A stretch of 64,000 nt of DNA from Druceiella hillmani (GCA_039881145.1 JAYKKI010000009.1:12588001-12652000), one strand, 5' to 3'; positions 29,261-42,925 are shown, counted from the first letter of the stretch. Numbers and translations: made by a program. The notes: generated by a model from the letters alone, not told the origin.

Positions 29261-30030
29261 AATCGTACAGTTCTTTGACAATTATACATCGATTTATATT
29301 TATTAACACCACTAATATACAGAAATAGGCTGTCGCATTCAAGGCTCTATCAAACAGCCTTGAATACACTCTTCCCGTCTCCTTTATTCTTTTATTGCCG
29401 TTGACCTTTGTTTCAAATATTTTAAATACTTTCTCAAATGTTTGTAATGTTATAAACTCAAATATTAAAAAGTATGTAGAAAGTATCTATTATGGTCAAT
29501 ACATAATAAAGAGTTTTATAAAAAGGAGAAAAAAGTTTTCGTTTGCACAAAATTTTATTAAAAATGTTTTGACACTATCTAAAAATGTCGTTTCGTCAAT
29601 AATATAAGGTCGAATGTACTTTAATTTTGCTTTAATCTACAAAAAATCATCGCACATTTTTTAAGAAGTAACTACGTGTTTGTTTTAAACATACATAAAT
29701 TTAATTGAAAATGTTTTGATATTATCATAGTCATTCTTAGTAAAGAAAATTGTGCATAACATTTACCACGAAATGGTGAACAAACAAAAATTTAAAAGAG
29801 TATGCATTGATACAACACGTGTCTCTTAAAAACGACACAAATGTTATAGAGAAACATACAACTTGATACAAAACTATGTACGCGAATTCTCTATGAACGT
29901 TATAAACAGATTTGCGTGTATAATTATGGATGTGGAAAATTGTGAAATATCTGCGGAATAAAAACTAAAAAAGATTAAAATTTGAACGATGTTTATGTGT
30001 GCATGTGTGTGTGCACGCACACGCATACAC
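29261..30030. other. Non-coding stretch
   Basis: A 70-codon plus frame at 29395-29607 has no domain that I recognise. Nothing else seen. Confidence 0.45.
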
Positions 30031-30048
30031 CCATATATATATGGTATG

Positions 30049-30102
<54 letters not shown>

Positions 30103-30113
30103 AATATATATAT
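30031..30113. repeat. (TA)n tract
   Basis: About 80 bp of TA with a few substitutions, next to repeat copy B. Confidence 0.9.
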
Positions 30114-30184
30114 TTACATTTGCGTGCTAGTACAACATTAAGATTGAAACGTTTATTTTATTGGATGAGCTAAAATGAAAAAGA

Positions 30185-30385
30185 AACGATTCCTAGCTAC
30201 GAGCGGCATCATACTGTTGTCTATTGTTTTCCTCATCGTGATATTCCTTTCTTTTCTATTTTGTTCCAACGACGGAGCAGAATAATAGAGAAGTTGTCAC
30301 ATTGAAGCAATATTGAGATAACGACAAAAATCCGTATCGATTTGCATTTATATAAACGGGTGTGAACGAATACAAAAATTATTAG
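30185..30385 (+). repeat. Dispersed repeat family, copy B
   Basis: Best preserved of three copies. It reads acgagcggcatcatac, then cgtgatattcctttctttt, ctattttgttccaacgacgg, a cattgaagcaatattgagat block and atttatataaacgggtgtga. The same blocks occur in order in copies A (25736) and C (32862). No open frame is shared between the copies. Confidence 0.6.
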
Positions 30386-31135
30386 CATTTGGTTGGCTCT
30401 AAAACGATTTTCGATCGTGTTACCAGGTCATTCTGGCAGTTAGTAGTGACGGAGATTTATTATCTCATGTAGGGTAGACAGGAGCCTATTTGAATATAAA
30501 TTTAGGTGGGGTAGAATTATCTTCATGGTATTATATTCAACTAACTAATGTATGGGATTACATTGTTTACTATATAAATTTATATGTAAGCCCGATAGAA
30601 TATAAGCTATTTAGAAAACGTTTATTCCATCGCCACAAACAAAGCGACCTATATTATATTTACTTGAAAAGAAAAAAATGAATTTAGCTGTATAATTTTA
30701 GTGAGAAATTGTGGAAGTTTATTAAGTTGTCTAAAAATAAAAAAATTGTAATGAAAAAAAGGAAGTTATAATTTGAGAAGATAACTGATGAAAATCTTTA
30801 TACATACTTTTAGGTTTCCTAATCAAATAAAATACTTATAAAAACGCCTCATTTCTCTGTCCACCATCGCTGATTCTCACAGTTCTTTTCAGTTTAAATT
30901 CGGTTATGAAGAAATTTAAAAGAAAGCATAGTCCTTCTAGAAGCCGAACTTAGGTTTGAACGTGAGTTCGACTTCACATTTGACATATTTTTCTCAATTT
31001 GATTAATATAAATTTTCGGAAATGCTGAATGACGAATCAGGTATCCTAATTATATCGTATTACACTGTGGAAAATATATTATTAACGCGATAATGAAATA
31101 ATTGCCTCATTAATCTCTCTCTCTCTCCCTCTCTA
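30386..31135. other. Non-coding stretch
   Basis: The 63-codon frame at 30490-30681 shows no recognised domain. A (CT)n run lies at about 31115-31133, next to the following (TA)n. Confidence 0.5.
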
Positions 31136-31296
<161 letters not shown>

Positions 31297-32861
31297 TTTT
31301 GATTCATTTATTTATTTACACCTCATCATTTAGAAGACACTTTCACCATCTCCTGGCTCCAAAATCAAACCTTGGTTATCACTTTTGACTAAAGGACTGT
31401 GTCAAAAAAGCCTAAATCATCAAAATTGATTACGATGTTAATACTTGTGAGTGTTAAGGTGTCAGTAATCCCATAGATAAATTTTAGTTTAGTATACTTT
31501 GAATAGATGATAATTCTCTTCTTAATCATGAAAAAAAAAACAAAGAAATCTAAAACAAAATTGTCAGCATCTTTTTATTACTAAAATAGCTTTAACTCGC
31601 GGTTTTGTGAGAATAAGGGAAAATAATGGTAACGAAATTTAAAATAATATAATAAATTGGAAATTGCTAAATACTTTGAGAATCGGAGATAAACATAAAA
31701 CTAAACCGTGCACCGGAATAGGTAGCCGTAAACTGTCATATTTATTTGGAGTGTTATTACATATTATGTTATTACGTTCACGCTATTATCTCCCAGGCGA
31801 TGATGGTTTTAAGAACGAAAGAAAATTATTGGTTTATTTCATAAATGCGTTACTCTATATATATTTACATAAATAATTCTGTACGTGTTGAAAATTTATA
31901 AAACAAATCTGGCGTAAAAACCAAGTCAACAAATTCACTATCAAAATTAATAATAATTTTATATATATTATACTAGGGACCCGTCTCGGCTACGTGCAGA
32001 TACTTTTATGGTATTAAGGTAACAGAGTGCTTAAAATGGTTCTTTACTCACCATATTAAGTGTTTTTCCCTTAGGTGTCAAAACGACCCGAACCGATTCT
32101 TTGGTCTTAGGGGTAAAATTAGTTTTATTTTACTTTTGTTTTATTAAGATTTCCGATATATGTTTTTTTGTTTCATGAATATTGCCCTGAATTAGTTAAT
32201 AGGCAAATATATAATAATGAAGCATAAGATATTCTCATGAGCATCCCACCCCCATCTCTTTTCGTATGAGCAAATAACACTATAAAAATAGACATTTTTA
32301 TTTCAGTTTACTTTCAATAATATTTTTGTTTCTAATAAATTACCAATCCAAATAAAAGGTATGAAGAATAAATGTTTACCCTTCAAAAACGGTCAAAATT
32401 GCTGTTATGTTTATTACAATCACAATTGATAAATTGATTAAAGCATTGCCTCTTTTTTTGCTTGTACGTTTTTAACTTAAAACTCTTGTATTTTCGTATT
32501 ATTGTTTTAATAAGAGAAAGGCAATCGTGGACTGTTATTTTTGCTTTTAACTAAAAAAGATATATTAATGATAAGCGGGTCATATATGATTAGTGTATCT
32601 GTAATAGTTGGACAGGATTCGTCACGAAAACTTCCAGATCAGCGACATTTTCTTTGACGTAACTAATTATATTTAAAAAAATTATACATGTTTAAACACT
32701 ATAGTTTAAATAATAATTGGTGATAAATTCTTTATTTTAGTAATGAAGTTAGTCTCTTTGATACTATTAATCGTGAGTTTTATTCATGTTAACACAACAT
32801 CGAACATGAAAGTGAACATAAACTTTTGAAAACGAAGGGAAACCATTTGTCCTAATTGCAA
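31297..32861. other. Non-coding stretch
   Basis: An unassigned 70-codon frame at 31664-31876. I see no repeat or gene. Confidence 0.45.
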
Positions 32862-33060
32862 GTGACCTAATATAGTTCTTATTTTCATGGTGATATTATT
32901 TTCTTTTCTTCATTATTGAAATAAGAATATTAAAGAAATTATAACATTGCATCAATATTTAAATGAAGAAAAACATCAGTATTTATTCGCATTTGTGTCA
33001 ACGGTTGTGAATCAACTTTTGACAGCGCGCGAACGCTCAGTTGTTAATAAAATCTGGTGT
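32862..33060 (+). repeat. Dispersed repeat family, copy C
   Basis: Aligns with copy B through catggtgatattattttctt, cattgcatcaatatttaaat and the block ttcgcatttgtgtcaacggt. Its tail (gacagcgcgcgaacgctcag) corresponds to the tail of copy A. It is more diverged than B. Confidence 0.5.
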
Positions 33061-33582
<522 letters not shown>

Positions 33583-33857
33583 CTTTAAACTCCATACCAA
33601 CGCAAAAATTCATTTAATCACTTATTAAATTGTTAACCAGCTTAATAACTATTCATGTTCATCATAAATATAGATTTAAGAGCTGTAATTAAAGTTATCA
33701 ACGTTCAACTTACTCAACAAGACTGGATAATGCTGTTTTACTTACTCAACAGACTCAACAAGACTCTTTCCCTAGGTTCTTCATAATGTTGAGTGAACAT
33801 ATTTATATGTAATGTTTGTTAGAGTTTAAATTTATTAGTAAATTTTAGTACATATTA

Positions 33858-34118
33858 TGCGTGCGCGTGTGCGTGTGTATACGTGCGGCTGCGCGTGCGA
33901 GAATGCGAGATGTTTTTTTGAACTTGATTTCTATTATATTTAGAATGATTTTTACAAATGTTAACACTTCAGTAAGATAACTTCTACGTATTTCAAATTA
34001 GTAGAAAAGCATGTTTAATTAGGTTGAGGTGTATCTATGGGCTACTGAGCGTACATCCTCTTGCTATCTGCCAATGCAAAATATTGGAAAGCATCTTTCC
34101 AGCAAGCTTGGAATATTC
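33858..34118 (+). repeat. Direct repeat, upstream copy (microsatellite-headed)
   Basis: Begins in a GCGTGTGCGTG-type microsatellite, runs through gaacttgatttctattatat and acacttcagtaaga, and ends at ccagcaagcttggaatattc. It matches 38163-38473 at high identity, apart from a 15-base gap near 34030 and point changes. Both copies stop being similar at the same base. It is 3' truncated or bounded there, as for an interspersed element headed by a microsatellite. Confidence 0.88.
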
Positions 34119-34372
34119 GTAAAAACTAAATTCGCAAATTTAATGAAACACAAATTTACCGTTTTATTACAATCTCTAACAATGATTATTAGGAACACCA
34201 CGTGTATATTTAACTTATATTGACATATAACCAAAAAAATAAAGTGTGTTTGTTATTCGCACAGGTTCTTTTGTAATTGAAACTGAGTAGAAAATATTAA
34301 ATTATTAAATATCTGAACTCTTTCTGAAACAAATCACTGTCGATGTTAAGATTTCGATAAAAAATTTAAATA
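34119..34372. other. Sequence between direct repeat and piggyBac-like element
   Basis: No gene. A TTAA lies at 34366-34369, four bases before the element's first recognisable base. Confidence 0.5.
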
Positions 34373-34373
34373 G

Positions 34374-34390
34374 CCTAGATTACTAACCTT
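34374..34390 (+). repeat. piggyBac-like left terminal inverted repeat
   Basis: cctagattactaacctt matches the right end over 17 bases. The outermost base and the target-site copy are changed, which may itself impair excision. Confidence 0.9.
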
Positions 34391-34725
34391 ATTTGTCGAC
34401 GTTTAATACTAACCTTCGTCGTTTCGACTACGCTGTATAATGGAGGGGGTTTTAGGGTTTTAATTAAAAAAAATATTTATAATTATGTTTTTATTTTAAA
34501 TAATAAGTATTAACCTACATATTTAGAGATTATAATATATACTTTAACATATTTTTTATTCAAATAGTCATCATAACGAGATCATAGTTTACATGCATAA
34601 TCAACTTTTTCATAAATTTTTAAAAAATCGTACATATTATATCTAGCGTTAAATTGTTCGAAATAAACTATAAAAACAAAAACAGTATCTGAAAAATGAA
34701 TTAAAAATAAAATTTTAGTAATGGT

Positions 34726-36481
34726 TTAGGAACTAATACATTTGTGACACACATCAAATTCGTGTTCCCCACACAATGATTTATTGCACTTAGTGCACCT
34801 ACTTTTAGTCATCCTTCGCTTTTTGGAGGGACATATGGCACATATTTTTCTTTTATTTTGGTGTGGGGGGACATCAGCTCCATTACTTTGCTCAGTCTCA
34901 TTTATAACACCCTCATTACTACTTCCTGGCATGTTTAAAATTTGTGGAATTGAGTCCCGCAGACTAGTTTGTAGAGTTGGTATAAGCAATATTTTTTGCA
35001 TGTGTGGTTCGGTCAGCTTGTGATGCAGAGCTTTTAGATATTTACGCCTCGATAAAGGTTTTTTCTTAGCCTCTATAGTGTTTGTTACATACATGACGTA
35101 ACTATTTATAAATGCAATATTGAGCATACCATAAAAGTTGCACAATGGCCAGCGTCGTGTTTTTCGATTGCAAGAAGCAATGGAACACATTTGGTCCAAC
35201 GTATCTACCCCTCCTTTGGTTTGATTGTAAAATTCAACCATTGTGGGCTTTTTAGTATTTACATTAATGGTTCCCTCTTCGTCACATGTTGATAGTAGGA
35301 ATACAACTTTTTGCGGTTTTGCTTTGTAGGAAAGTAATGTTAGTTCGTTATCATAACAGAACATAGCTGTTCCAGTTCTTCTCGTGCGTTCATTTTCAAA
35401 TTCTACCGGTATCTCCCTTTTGTTAGCTCGTAGAGTTCCAACCGATGTCAGCTTATATGGTTCTTTTACTAAACCTTTGGCTTGTGGTACCGAAGTGAAC
35501 CAATTGTCCATTGTGATATTTCTATTCGTACCATGAACAGTACGTGTCAATTTTTTACTAAATATTCACCCAGTGGTACTCCATCTATTTTAGTAAAAGA
35601 ACCTAGATAAGGCTCTGCATCCACCATATACTTTGTAGAATTATCTACAATCATCACAATTTTGATACCATATTTATTTGGTTTATTCGGTATATATATA
35701 TACGAAAGGGACATCTGCCTCTGAAACCTAATAACTGTTCATCAATGGTAAGGTAGCATCCAGGTTTATAGTTCTCTCGACACTTAGCTATGAAAAGATC
35801 CCAAATATCTCGAAAGGGAGCGAACACATCGGTTAACCTCCGTTCTTGACGCGTAGACTTATCGTCAAATCTTAGGCAGTTTATTAGCAAATCAAACCTT
35901 ACATAAGACATTATACTGCGATATTGATTTCCACAAAATGTGATATCAAACAACTATCTAGATGGTAAATGATTATCTTTCATTGCTGCAGATAATGTGA
36001 GAATGCCAATGAGAGCTCTAATTTCATTAGCATCGGTGGGTCTCTGAGTGGATTTCAATGTTTTATATTTTTGAGATTTTATTGCTATCTCTGCATTGGT
36101 GTGGGTTACAATTAAATCAATCATATTATCAGTAATGAAACATGAAAAGCATTGAAGTGAATCTAAAAGATTTTTGCAAGAACGTACAGGTCCAGGTCTT
36201 ATATGAACTATGTTCCTTGAAGGTCTTCTGCTTTGTGACCTTGGCTTTCGTGATGACCATTTGTGTTTATCTTTCCCACGAAGAATGTTACGCGATGGTC
36301 GAGTGCTAGTTGTCGCGTCTTCAATGGAACGTGGTGAAGATGTATCACTACTTGCCCGATAATCTTGATTTGGAAGTTGCTCTTCATTCACAGTAGAAAC
36401 TTCATCATCACCCTCCGTTTCATACGCGGGATCAGCCTCAATATGGTCTTCAGGCACACTCCCTGATGAATTTTCTTCCAT
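34726..36481 (-). pseudogene. piggyBac-like transposase with one stop and two frameshifts
   Basis: Cut-and-paste transposase that would act in the nucleus on TTAA sites. I place the start at the ATG at 36479-36481; an upstream TTG-led extension is less likely. The acidic N-terminal region runs to about residue 70, then an Arg/Ser-rich stretch. A TAG at 35954-35956 interrupts the frame, which then continues with CLRFDDKSTR. The catalytic aspartates are all present: YLTIDEQLLGFRGRC (Asp at 35741-35743), ITMDNWFTS (Asp at 35506-35508) and GGVDTLDQMC (about 35195-35205). The first frameshift is two extra bases in a TA run (35693-35703); the second is one base lost in an A run (near 35552-35557). 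The C-terminal cysteine-rich finger (CAIC...C..C...C..H...C..C, 34735-34840) is complete. Predicted length, about 585 residues, is typical. Few lesions suggest fairly recent death. Confidence 0.93.
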
Positions 36482-36753
36482 GCTTTGGCCTTCTATAATA
36501 TCGCACAAATTGTATCTAAAAAAATAATAATAATAGACACCATTATTACTAAAGAAAAGATAAAAGAACGTAATTTTTACTTAAGTAAAAAGTACCTTCG
36601 TCGATGCGGCGCGTACAGCACCCCTACGCACAAAGCACTACCGTCCGTCGCGAGGGCAACGGGTCGACTGAGATTAGCTTAAATTAGAAAACCGCACGGT
36701 CGCGCGGGCAAAAGTTATCGCTATTTTTTTAGTGACGCGTCGTCGAATACACG

Positions 36754-36771
36754 AAGGTTAGTAATCTAGGG
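36754..36771 (-). repeat. piggyBac-like right terminal inverted repeat
   Basis: aaggttagtaatctaggg, adjoining TTAA at 36772-36775. Confidence 0.94.
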
Positions 36772-36775
36772 TTAA

Positions 36776-38162
36776 AGATACGTGCTTAAAATGCACTCAG
36801 AAAAAAAATTACAGAAAGCAATATAGAATAAATATTTTTAATAATATTGATATCATATCAAACTCATGCTCATTTAATTCAAGTCTTACTATGAATTTAT
36901 TATGAATTATTTAGAACTCGTTTTTGGCTACCCTCACGTTTTTTGATATACTATCATACCAAACGACAAATAAATTAACTTTTAAGTATGAGTATCTTAT
37001 TTTGCTATTTAAATTCTCTGTAAATTGAATACAATTTACGAAGCCTTATAAAAACAAAACACAAACAATGATAATTTTTATTTGATTGATTATACCCACG
37101 TAAACCACAGGCTGTGACTATGCGAGGAGCCAGGCAGGTCAACTTATTTTCGTAAATTTATTTAAAATTCAGATCGAATTTCGCCTTTACAAATTTATTT
37201 GTCTTAACTGATATCTAAATATATACATCTTTTTCTTCCTTCCAATTATATTATCATTATTTTTTACGTTAGTAAATACAATTGAGTCATGTGCATGTAT
37301 GGAAATTGTATTTATTTTTAAAAAAAAACCACAGCGGAGACAGACTGACAGTAAACCACAGCGGAGACAGATTTGTTAAAAATATCAATATATATCGTTC
37401 ATTCCAGAAAGGGTTTTAATTTAAAATAATAAAACGTGGCGTGAGTTAAATTGATTAAATTAACTTCAATTTAATTCAAAGGGACATATGTCGATTTATC
37501 AAGTTATTTGTTTCCGTTAGAATACCAGAACGAGAGGTTCGTTTAGTGCTAGAAATCTATGAAATTTATGAGCGAGTTAGCGTATATATAAGTGGCTTAA
37601 ACAATTGACCAAACTTTCGTTTACCACCTAAAATATTTAGAAAAACATGTTAGAGAAATAAGAGCAATGCTTTTCTTTATTTATCCTCTGTAAGTATGGT
37701 TTTGTAATTGTAAATAATAAAATAGTTAATACGTAAAAAAACATTACAAATGAAAACAAACAAACACACATACATATGTACAAATATTGTAATATATTTA
37801 TGTGGATAATTTAAAAAAATCATGCTCAAAAGTAAAAGAAAATAATTAATTCAATATTATGATGTCTGCCACAAAATTATTTTATTGCAAGAAAATGTTT
37901 ATTATATATGTTTGCTAAAAATAACATCTACATTTATAAAAGAGTAGGAAACAAAAACAGCTAGAAAAAATCTATGTAATGTTAAAGAAAATCTAAATTA
38001 TTAATGAGGAAAATTGTAGATAAAGTAATGTCACAAAGTAAAATAACGTTTGCAATCTATATGTGCTTTGGAAAAAAATGCAATTGTAATTAAATCTTGA
38101 ATGGTATTAAAATGAAATCTGTAATCCGTAATTTATGTTTGTATTTATGCACATGTGTTTAC
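36776..38162. other. Non-coding stretch with a short tandem repeat
   Basis: At 37331-37375 a unit beginning accacagcggagacag occurs twice in tandem, spaced by 27-28 bases. The rest shows nothing recognisable. Confidence 0.6.
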
Positions 38163-38473
38163 GTGTGCGCGTGTGCGTGCGCGTGGGGCGTGACCGTGCG
38201 CGTGCGCGTGTGCGTGTGTATACGTGCGGGTGCGCGTGCGAGAATGAGAGATGTTTTTTTGAACTTGATTTCTATTATATTTAGAATTACTTTTACAAAT
38301 GGAAACACTTCAGTAAGAAAACTTCTACGTATTTAAAATTAGTAGAAAAAATGGGTAATTAGGCTGAGGTTTCCTCTTTGATTCTGTATCTATGGGCAAC
38401 TGAGCGTACATTATCTTGCTATCTGCCAATGCAAAATATTGGAAAGCATCTTTCCAGCAAGCTTGGAATATTC
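38163..38473 (+). repeat. Direct repeat, downstream copy
   Basis: Second copy of the microsatellite-headed repeat at 33858-34118. It retains a 15-base segment (tttcctctttgattc) missing from the upstream copy. Both copies hold the same short open peptide (YLWATERT...SCYLPMQN), but the frame is not supported beyond that. Confidence 0.88.
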
Positions 38474-39704
38474 CAATTCTCTGATCTGACGTTCACAAAG
38501 CGATTTTACTCTAATTGGAGCTATATATGCTTGCCCAAACGCATAGATTCACGATCTTAAATAGACCACAGTACACAATAATTAGAAGCTCAAAAATAAT
38601 TAGGATACGCTGTTCCGTTATCCAGTTAAGAGCGTCAGTCTGGTAGTGCTATTTTATTGTGTTGTCATTAGAACAACATGTCTTAAGTTTAATGATGATA
38701 TAACAATTCGTTTTTTTTTAAATTCCATTATATAGTTAGTTACAGGTCGATCTAATGAAAACGTGCTAAAAATACGTTTTGGGTTCAGAGATGAGTAAAA
38801 GACTTATCCCACTAATTCCTTCAAAAATTTCTTAAATGGATAAATTACATAATAATAAAAAGTCGTTTATAGGAGGATGCACGACATAAAAGAAACTCAG
38901 TCCTAACAATGCTTTGCATGTGAATAATCTTTTCTCACGTCCCTTCTTGTTATCAGATTTTCATTTAGTTTTTTCCTTTTAAATATTACATTGGTCACTT
39001 TCAATCACGTTTTCTTAATTAATATCCATTGTGTTTTATTTCCTTTGGTATATTTTAACTTAAGAAATTAAAATAAAAATTCAAAAGGTAGAAAGATCAA
39101 GTTGCAGATGTGTTATGGGCTTATTTAGCGCAGAATTAAGAATATATACATAACAAGAAAGAGACAGAAACAATTGAAGATGTAATAGAACGCTCGACCC
39201 GTCACGGTATATCATGACACTCGGCAGTGTTACTCTTGCCAGTTTACTTTCGTATAATACAGTTTTATACTAACGCAGATTGAAAATTTCGGGTGTCAAA
39301 AAGATAAAAGGCATTTAATATTAACGAAGAACATATTTGAAAACCTTACTTATCAAATTGACTTACAAGCTTGTATATTGCACTCTCCAACGTATAAAAT
39401 TCTTTCGAAATAAAGGTAAGCATAATCTCCCACTAGTTAGTATACAGGTCACCAACAATCGAAATGAGATCAGATGAGATCTAGATGAGTCCGCAAAGTG
39501 AGTACACTTGTCTATACGCCTCCGTCAGTCTGGTAGTATAGTCGCATCGCTAAAAATTCATTTTCGTTACCGCAAGTATCATTAGTGAAATAGTCGATAC
39601 TTAAAATTCATCTTCAGCAGCCAGTCTCCTTTCATTTCTGAACTTGAACATATTCCAATGCATGTATCATTGGACGTATATCTAAGATCAGTTATATCTA
39701 TGAT
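38474..39704. other. Non-coding stretch
   Basis: The 15-base motif cgtcagtctggtagt occurs twice, at about 38624 and 39523, in otherwise different settings. No gene recognised. Confidence 0.45.
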
Positions 39705-39764
39705 ATGTATGTGTATATATATATATATATATATATACATACATATGTGTGTGTATATATATAT

Positions 39765-39799
<35 letters not shown>
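39705..39799. repeat. (TA)n tract with TGTG and CATACAT interruptions
   Basis: About 95 bp, imperfect. Confidence 0.9.
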
Positions 39800-39802
<3 letters not shown>

Positions 39803-42800
39803 GACTTTTTACTCTTGATTTACGGTTAATTCCTGTCAACCATAAAAGTATAGTGTAAAAGATTATATGTCATTATCGACAATACCTCATTATCGGCTAC
39901 TACAGAAGTAGCACTATGCATGGTAAAATACCTCCTAAGACGTATCATAGGTTGAATTTGAGATTTAGCAGTTAATGCTGGTAAAGGAACGAAGTAAACA
40001 ATTATTTTATAATATGTCGTAGTTTTACTGTTACTAACATTTGCCAGTAATCGGGCTTTTACATTAGCGTACCAACACGAATATACACACACGCGCACAC
40101 ACACACACACAACTAAAAGTTTAATATGTAATATGCCAAATATTAATATGTAATGTGTAATATGCGAAACTATTCGCAAGAAATTATTATCTAATAGGGG
40201 TCTGATGTTATATGCAGCTATGAAATTTATTTTTTTGTTTAACTGTTCGAAACTAATAACGTAGTTTCACAGTGCAGCAAATGGAGTATTTTTGTGAAAT
40301 ATTTGAGAGAAAGAGAGAGAGAGAGAGAGAGTCGGTTCAATTTCTAATTCAATTGCTGTAACAAAAATGTAATAAAGGTTTGCTTGGAAAATTGCTGGGT
40401 CAATTTACAATACCCTAAAAGTTTTCAATACCCAGTTACTGTCAATAAATAATTATTCTGAAGATATTGGATATACGAGTTATGTAAAAAGACATTCTTA
40501 GTTAAATTTTGGTTCAGTGGAAGGGCGAAAGTTTTATGGCGTAGTTGTAGGCAGATTATGATAACTCAAAGAAGACGTAACCGATATTTGAATAAGGCAA
40601 CGTATTCAACAACACACACCTTTACTACGATTACTTAGAATAGAGTACGTCCTTTGGATTTGAGAATCTTAGAAGATCGTCTCGTAATATATTCCAAACT
40701 ATGCTAGTACTGCTTACGTTTGTGGAAAATGAGTTTGAGAAAAAATAAGGTTATACAAAGTTGTATAATGGGCCATTAGTTGTTTAATCTACGCTTTAAT
40801 GTGCAAAATAGCGGAACATTAATTTAAACGTTAACTATGACAGCGTTGCTTGAATCACTTTACTGATGCTATATAAATAACTTGAAATTAACTGAAAAAC
40901 CCTTTATAATTTTCATAATTATAAAGGGCTTTCAGTGAAGCGAAAGAACGTACATAAATAAAAACGTGATGTACGTACGTGTAATCTAGACACTCATGTA
41001 CAACTCTGAATTACTGGTAGTGTTGTATGTTACATTGCGTGAGATAAAAAATATTACCTACGACTCTAATAAGCAAAACGTTTGTCTCTGTCTATCTGTA
41101 GCACATATTCGAAAGGATACATTCCTAACCATTCTTTCTGTTATCTATTTAATTAGGCAGCTAACTTGCCATGTAAAACTGACCCTTATGAAATCTACTT
41201 TTACTGATTTTAATATTTACCTCTAAAATGTTTAATGTATTTTATCCTTTTAGAAAAATTTTAGAGATGTATTTTACCCCTTTCAAAAAATTAGGGATAT
41301 TATAATTTGGAAAACACCTTCAAAATTACAAGTTTCTCAATTACGCGAAATTTTCACCTCTTTAAGCATGCGATATATTAGAAGTAATATATCCTTCATA
41401 TGTGTGTTCGTAATTCACTAGTTGCGACTGGATTTATGAGATAGTCCGTTTTGTTTCATGTTTAATTAGAATGATTCAGATTTAACTTATGTACACATGG
41501 GTTTCAGAAATGTTAATTTAGTGTTTCATAAACTTTCAGTAAATTTTCTTGAAAATCCGTCAATCCCTTCACGCTTTTAATTCTTTTATTAGACGCAGCT
41601 ATCGTCATACATTTTTTTTTCTTTTCTTCTGTCTCGTAACCGAAACGGAACCCTTATAATCAGTTCATCAACCCGGATGTTACAGCATTATAGAAATAAT
41701 AAAAAAAAAATGTTTATTGTCATTATGTATTAAGTTGGCAATGGAATTATTATTGTCATTATTAAAAAGATTTTGTGGGTTTTTTTGATACAGTATCCCT
41801 TTATTGAGATATGAATCTCTAAGTATTGTCAGTGTGAGTGGGCCAAGCTTTAACTTTTAACTATTCTTAGAAAAAATATCGAAAATAGCGATATTTTTAG
41901 TAATTATTTAATCACCTGCATCATTATCTCAATTTACTTATGATTATTACGAATTCATATCTATGTCAGTAGTCATTAATATTTTTTGTTTATTCTGGTG
42001 CCGTTTTCGCATTCTACTAAAATAATTTGATATTATAATCGCTGAAATAAAGCGAAAGAAAAAATTACAGGAGGGATTTATTGAAACTAAGACAAACTGT
42101 ATCTTAGCAATTATAATAAAACTACATAAATTTATTCACAACAAACATTTTTAATAAATTTACGACTGGCAGAAAAGCGGCTCGCTATTTTCCACGGCGG
42201 AAGTCCACATAATACATTTTAATGGCCGAAACCCAAATCCGAAAATGATTGGCCAAGCTTGACAATGGCTTAATACAATTGCTACGTAAATAACGAGATT
42301 CGACATTGTCAAAAGCCCTTTGTTAATTTGAAACTCCCGCCCAGGACCCATGTAAACACTTTGTTCGTTTATACACAAAGTGAATATTTGTTGGGTATAC
42401 TTTTTTATAATTTAATGACCCCAAATTTTATTATATTTATGTGAAACCCGCAGAAGCTGAAAGAAAAAAATAAAGAGATTACTCGTGTTTTTAGAGAGTT
42501 TTATATTACATTTTTCTACCTTATAATTTAATTAATTGGTGACTATGGTTAAAGTAAATATCCCAAAAGCTTTATTTAAATTATTCAATAGCCTAATATA
42601 AATTAACACAAGACTAATTTAACTTCTAAATACAGCAACCTGCTGAGACAAAAGCTCAAAAAAAAGTTTGCAGTATCAAACAATATATATATTGTGAAAA
42701 ATAAATAAATATTATATGGTGTATTGTGAAACAGACGTACTAGTATCATGACTTATTGACTAAGCCAGCCGTTATTTTAAAAAATATCAATGAAATATAA

Positions 42801-42925
42801 CTACAGCTGGTATAGGAAATTAAATCGTCATGAGTTCGTCATGAATCAAACACGGTGCGTGGGTACCACATGAACTTAGCCCGGACCAGCCGTAGCCGTA
42901 GCCTGGTCCTCATATAGCCAGACAG
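39800..42925. other. Non-coding stretch with microsatellites and a hairpin
   Basis: Holds (CA)n at 40083-40110 and (GA)n at 40309-40332. A 117-codon minus frame at 39826-40179 overlaps the CA tract and has no recognised domain. The patch 42170-42370 is richer in GC but not identifiable. Just before the mariner remnant, 42749-42770 (acttattgactaagccagc) resembles the mariner end at 43235-43256 in the same orientation, but weakly. Confidence 0.45.
40891..40936. repeat. Hairpin, about 20-bp stem, 5-base loop
   Basis: 40891-40911 pairs with 40917-40936, with one mismatch and one bulge. The inner 12 pairs (ccctttataatt) are perfect. Confidence 0.85.

Larger units (their letters stand above)
34373..36771 (-). 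mobile_element. piggyBac-like element, 2.4 kb, full length but inactivated
   Basis: The right end is intact: bases 36754-36771, reverse complement CCCTAGATTACTAACCTT, directly followed by TTAA (36772-36775). The left end (34374-34390) has the same 17 bases, but the terminal C is G (34373) and the next four bases are AATA, not TTAA; a TTAA is present at 34366-34369. A further copy of the ACTAACCTTCGTCG motif lies inside the left end (34407-34420), as subterminal repeats do in this superfamily. The 5' part of the element (36600-36720) is CpG-rich, unlike its surroundings, and could hold the transposase promoter. The element is transcribed right to left. Confidence 0.93.

Noticed and set aside
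34784..35023. 79-codon plus-strand frame
   Set aside because: It is antisense to the piggyBac transposase C-terminal region.
33858..38473. The direct repeats as LTRs of a retrotransposon
   Set aside because: They start in a microsatellite, lack TG...CA ends, and no gag, protease or reverse transcriptase lies between them; the piggyBac element accounts for most of the inside.
39485..39505. gatgagtccgcaaa, again hammerhead-like
   Set aside because: The leading CT and the GAAA with flanking stems are missing.
42749..42770. acttattgactaagccagc as a second mariner end
   Set aside because: It matches the real end at 43235-43256 only in part and no transposase text lies before it; too weak to call.
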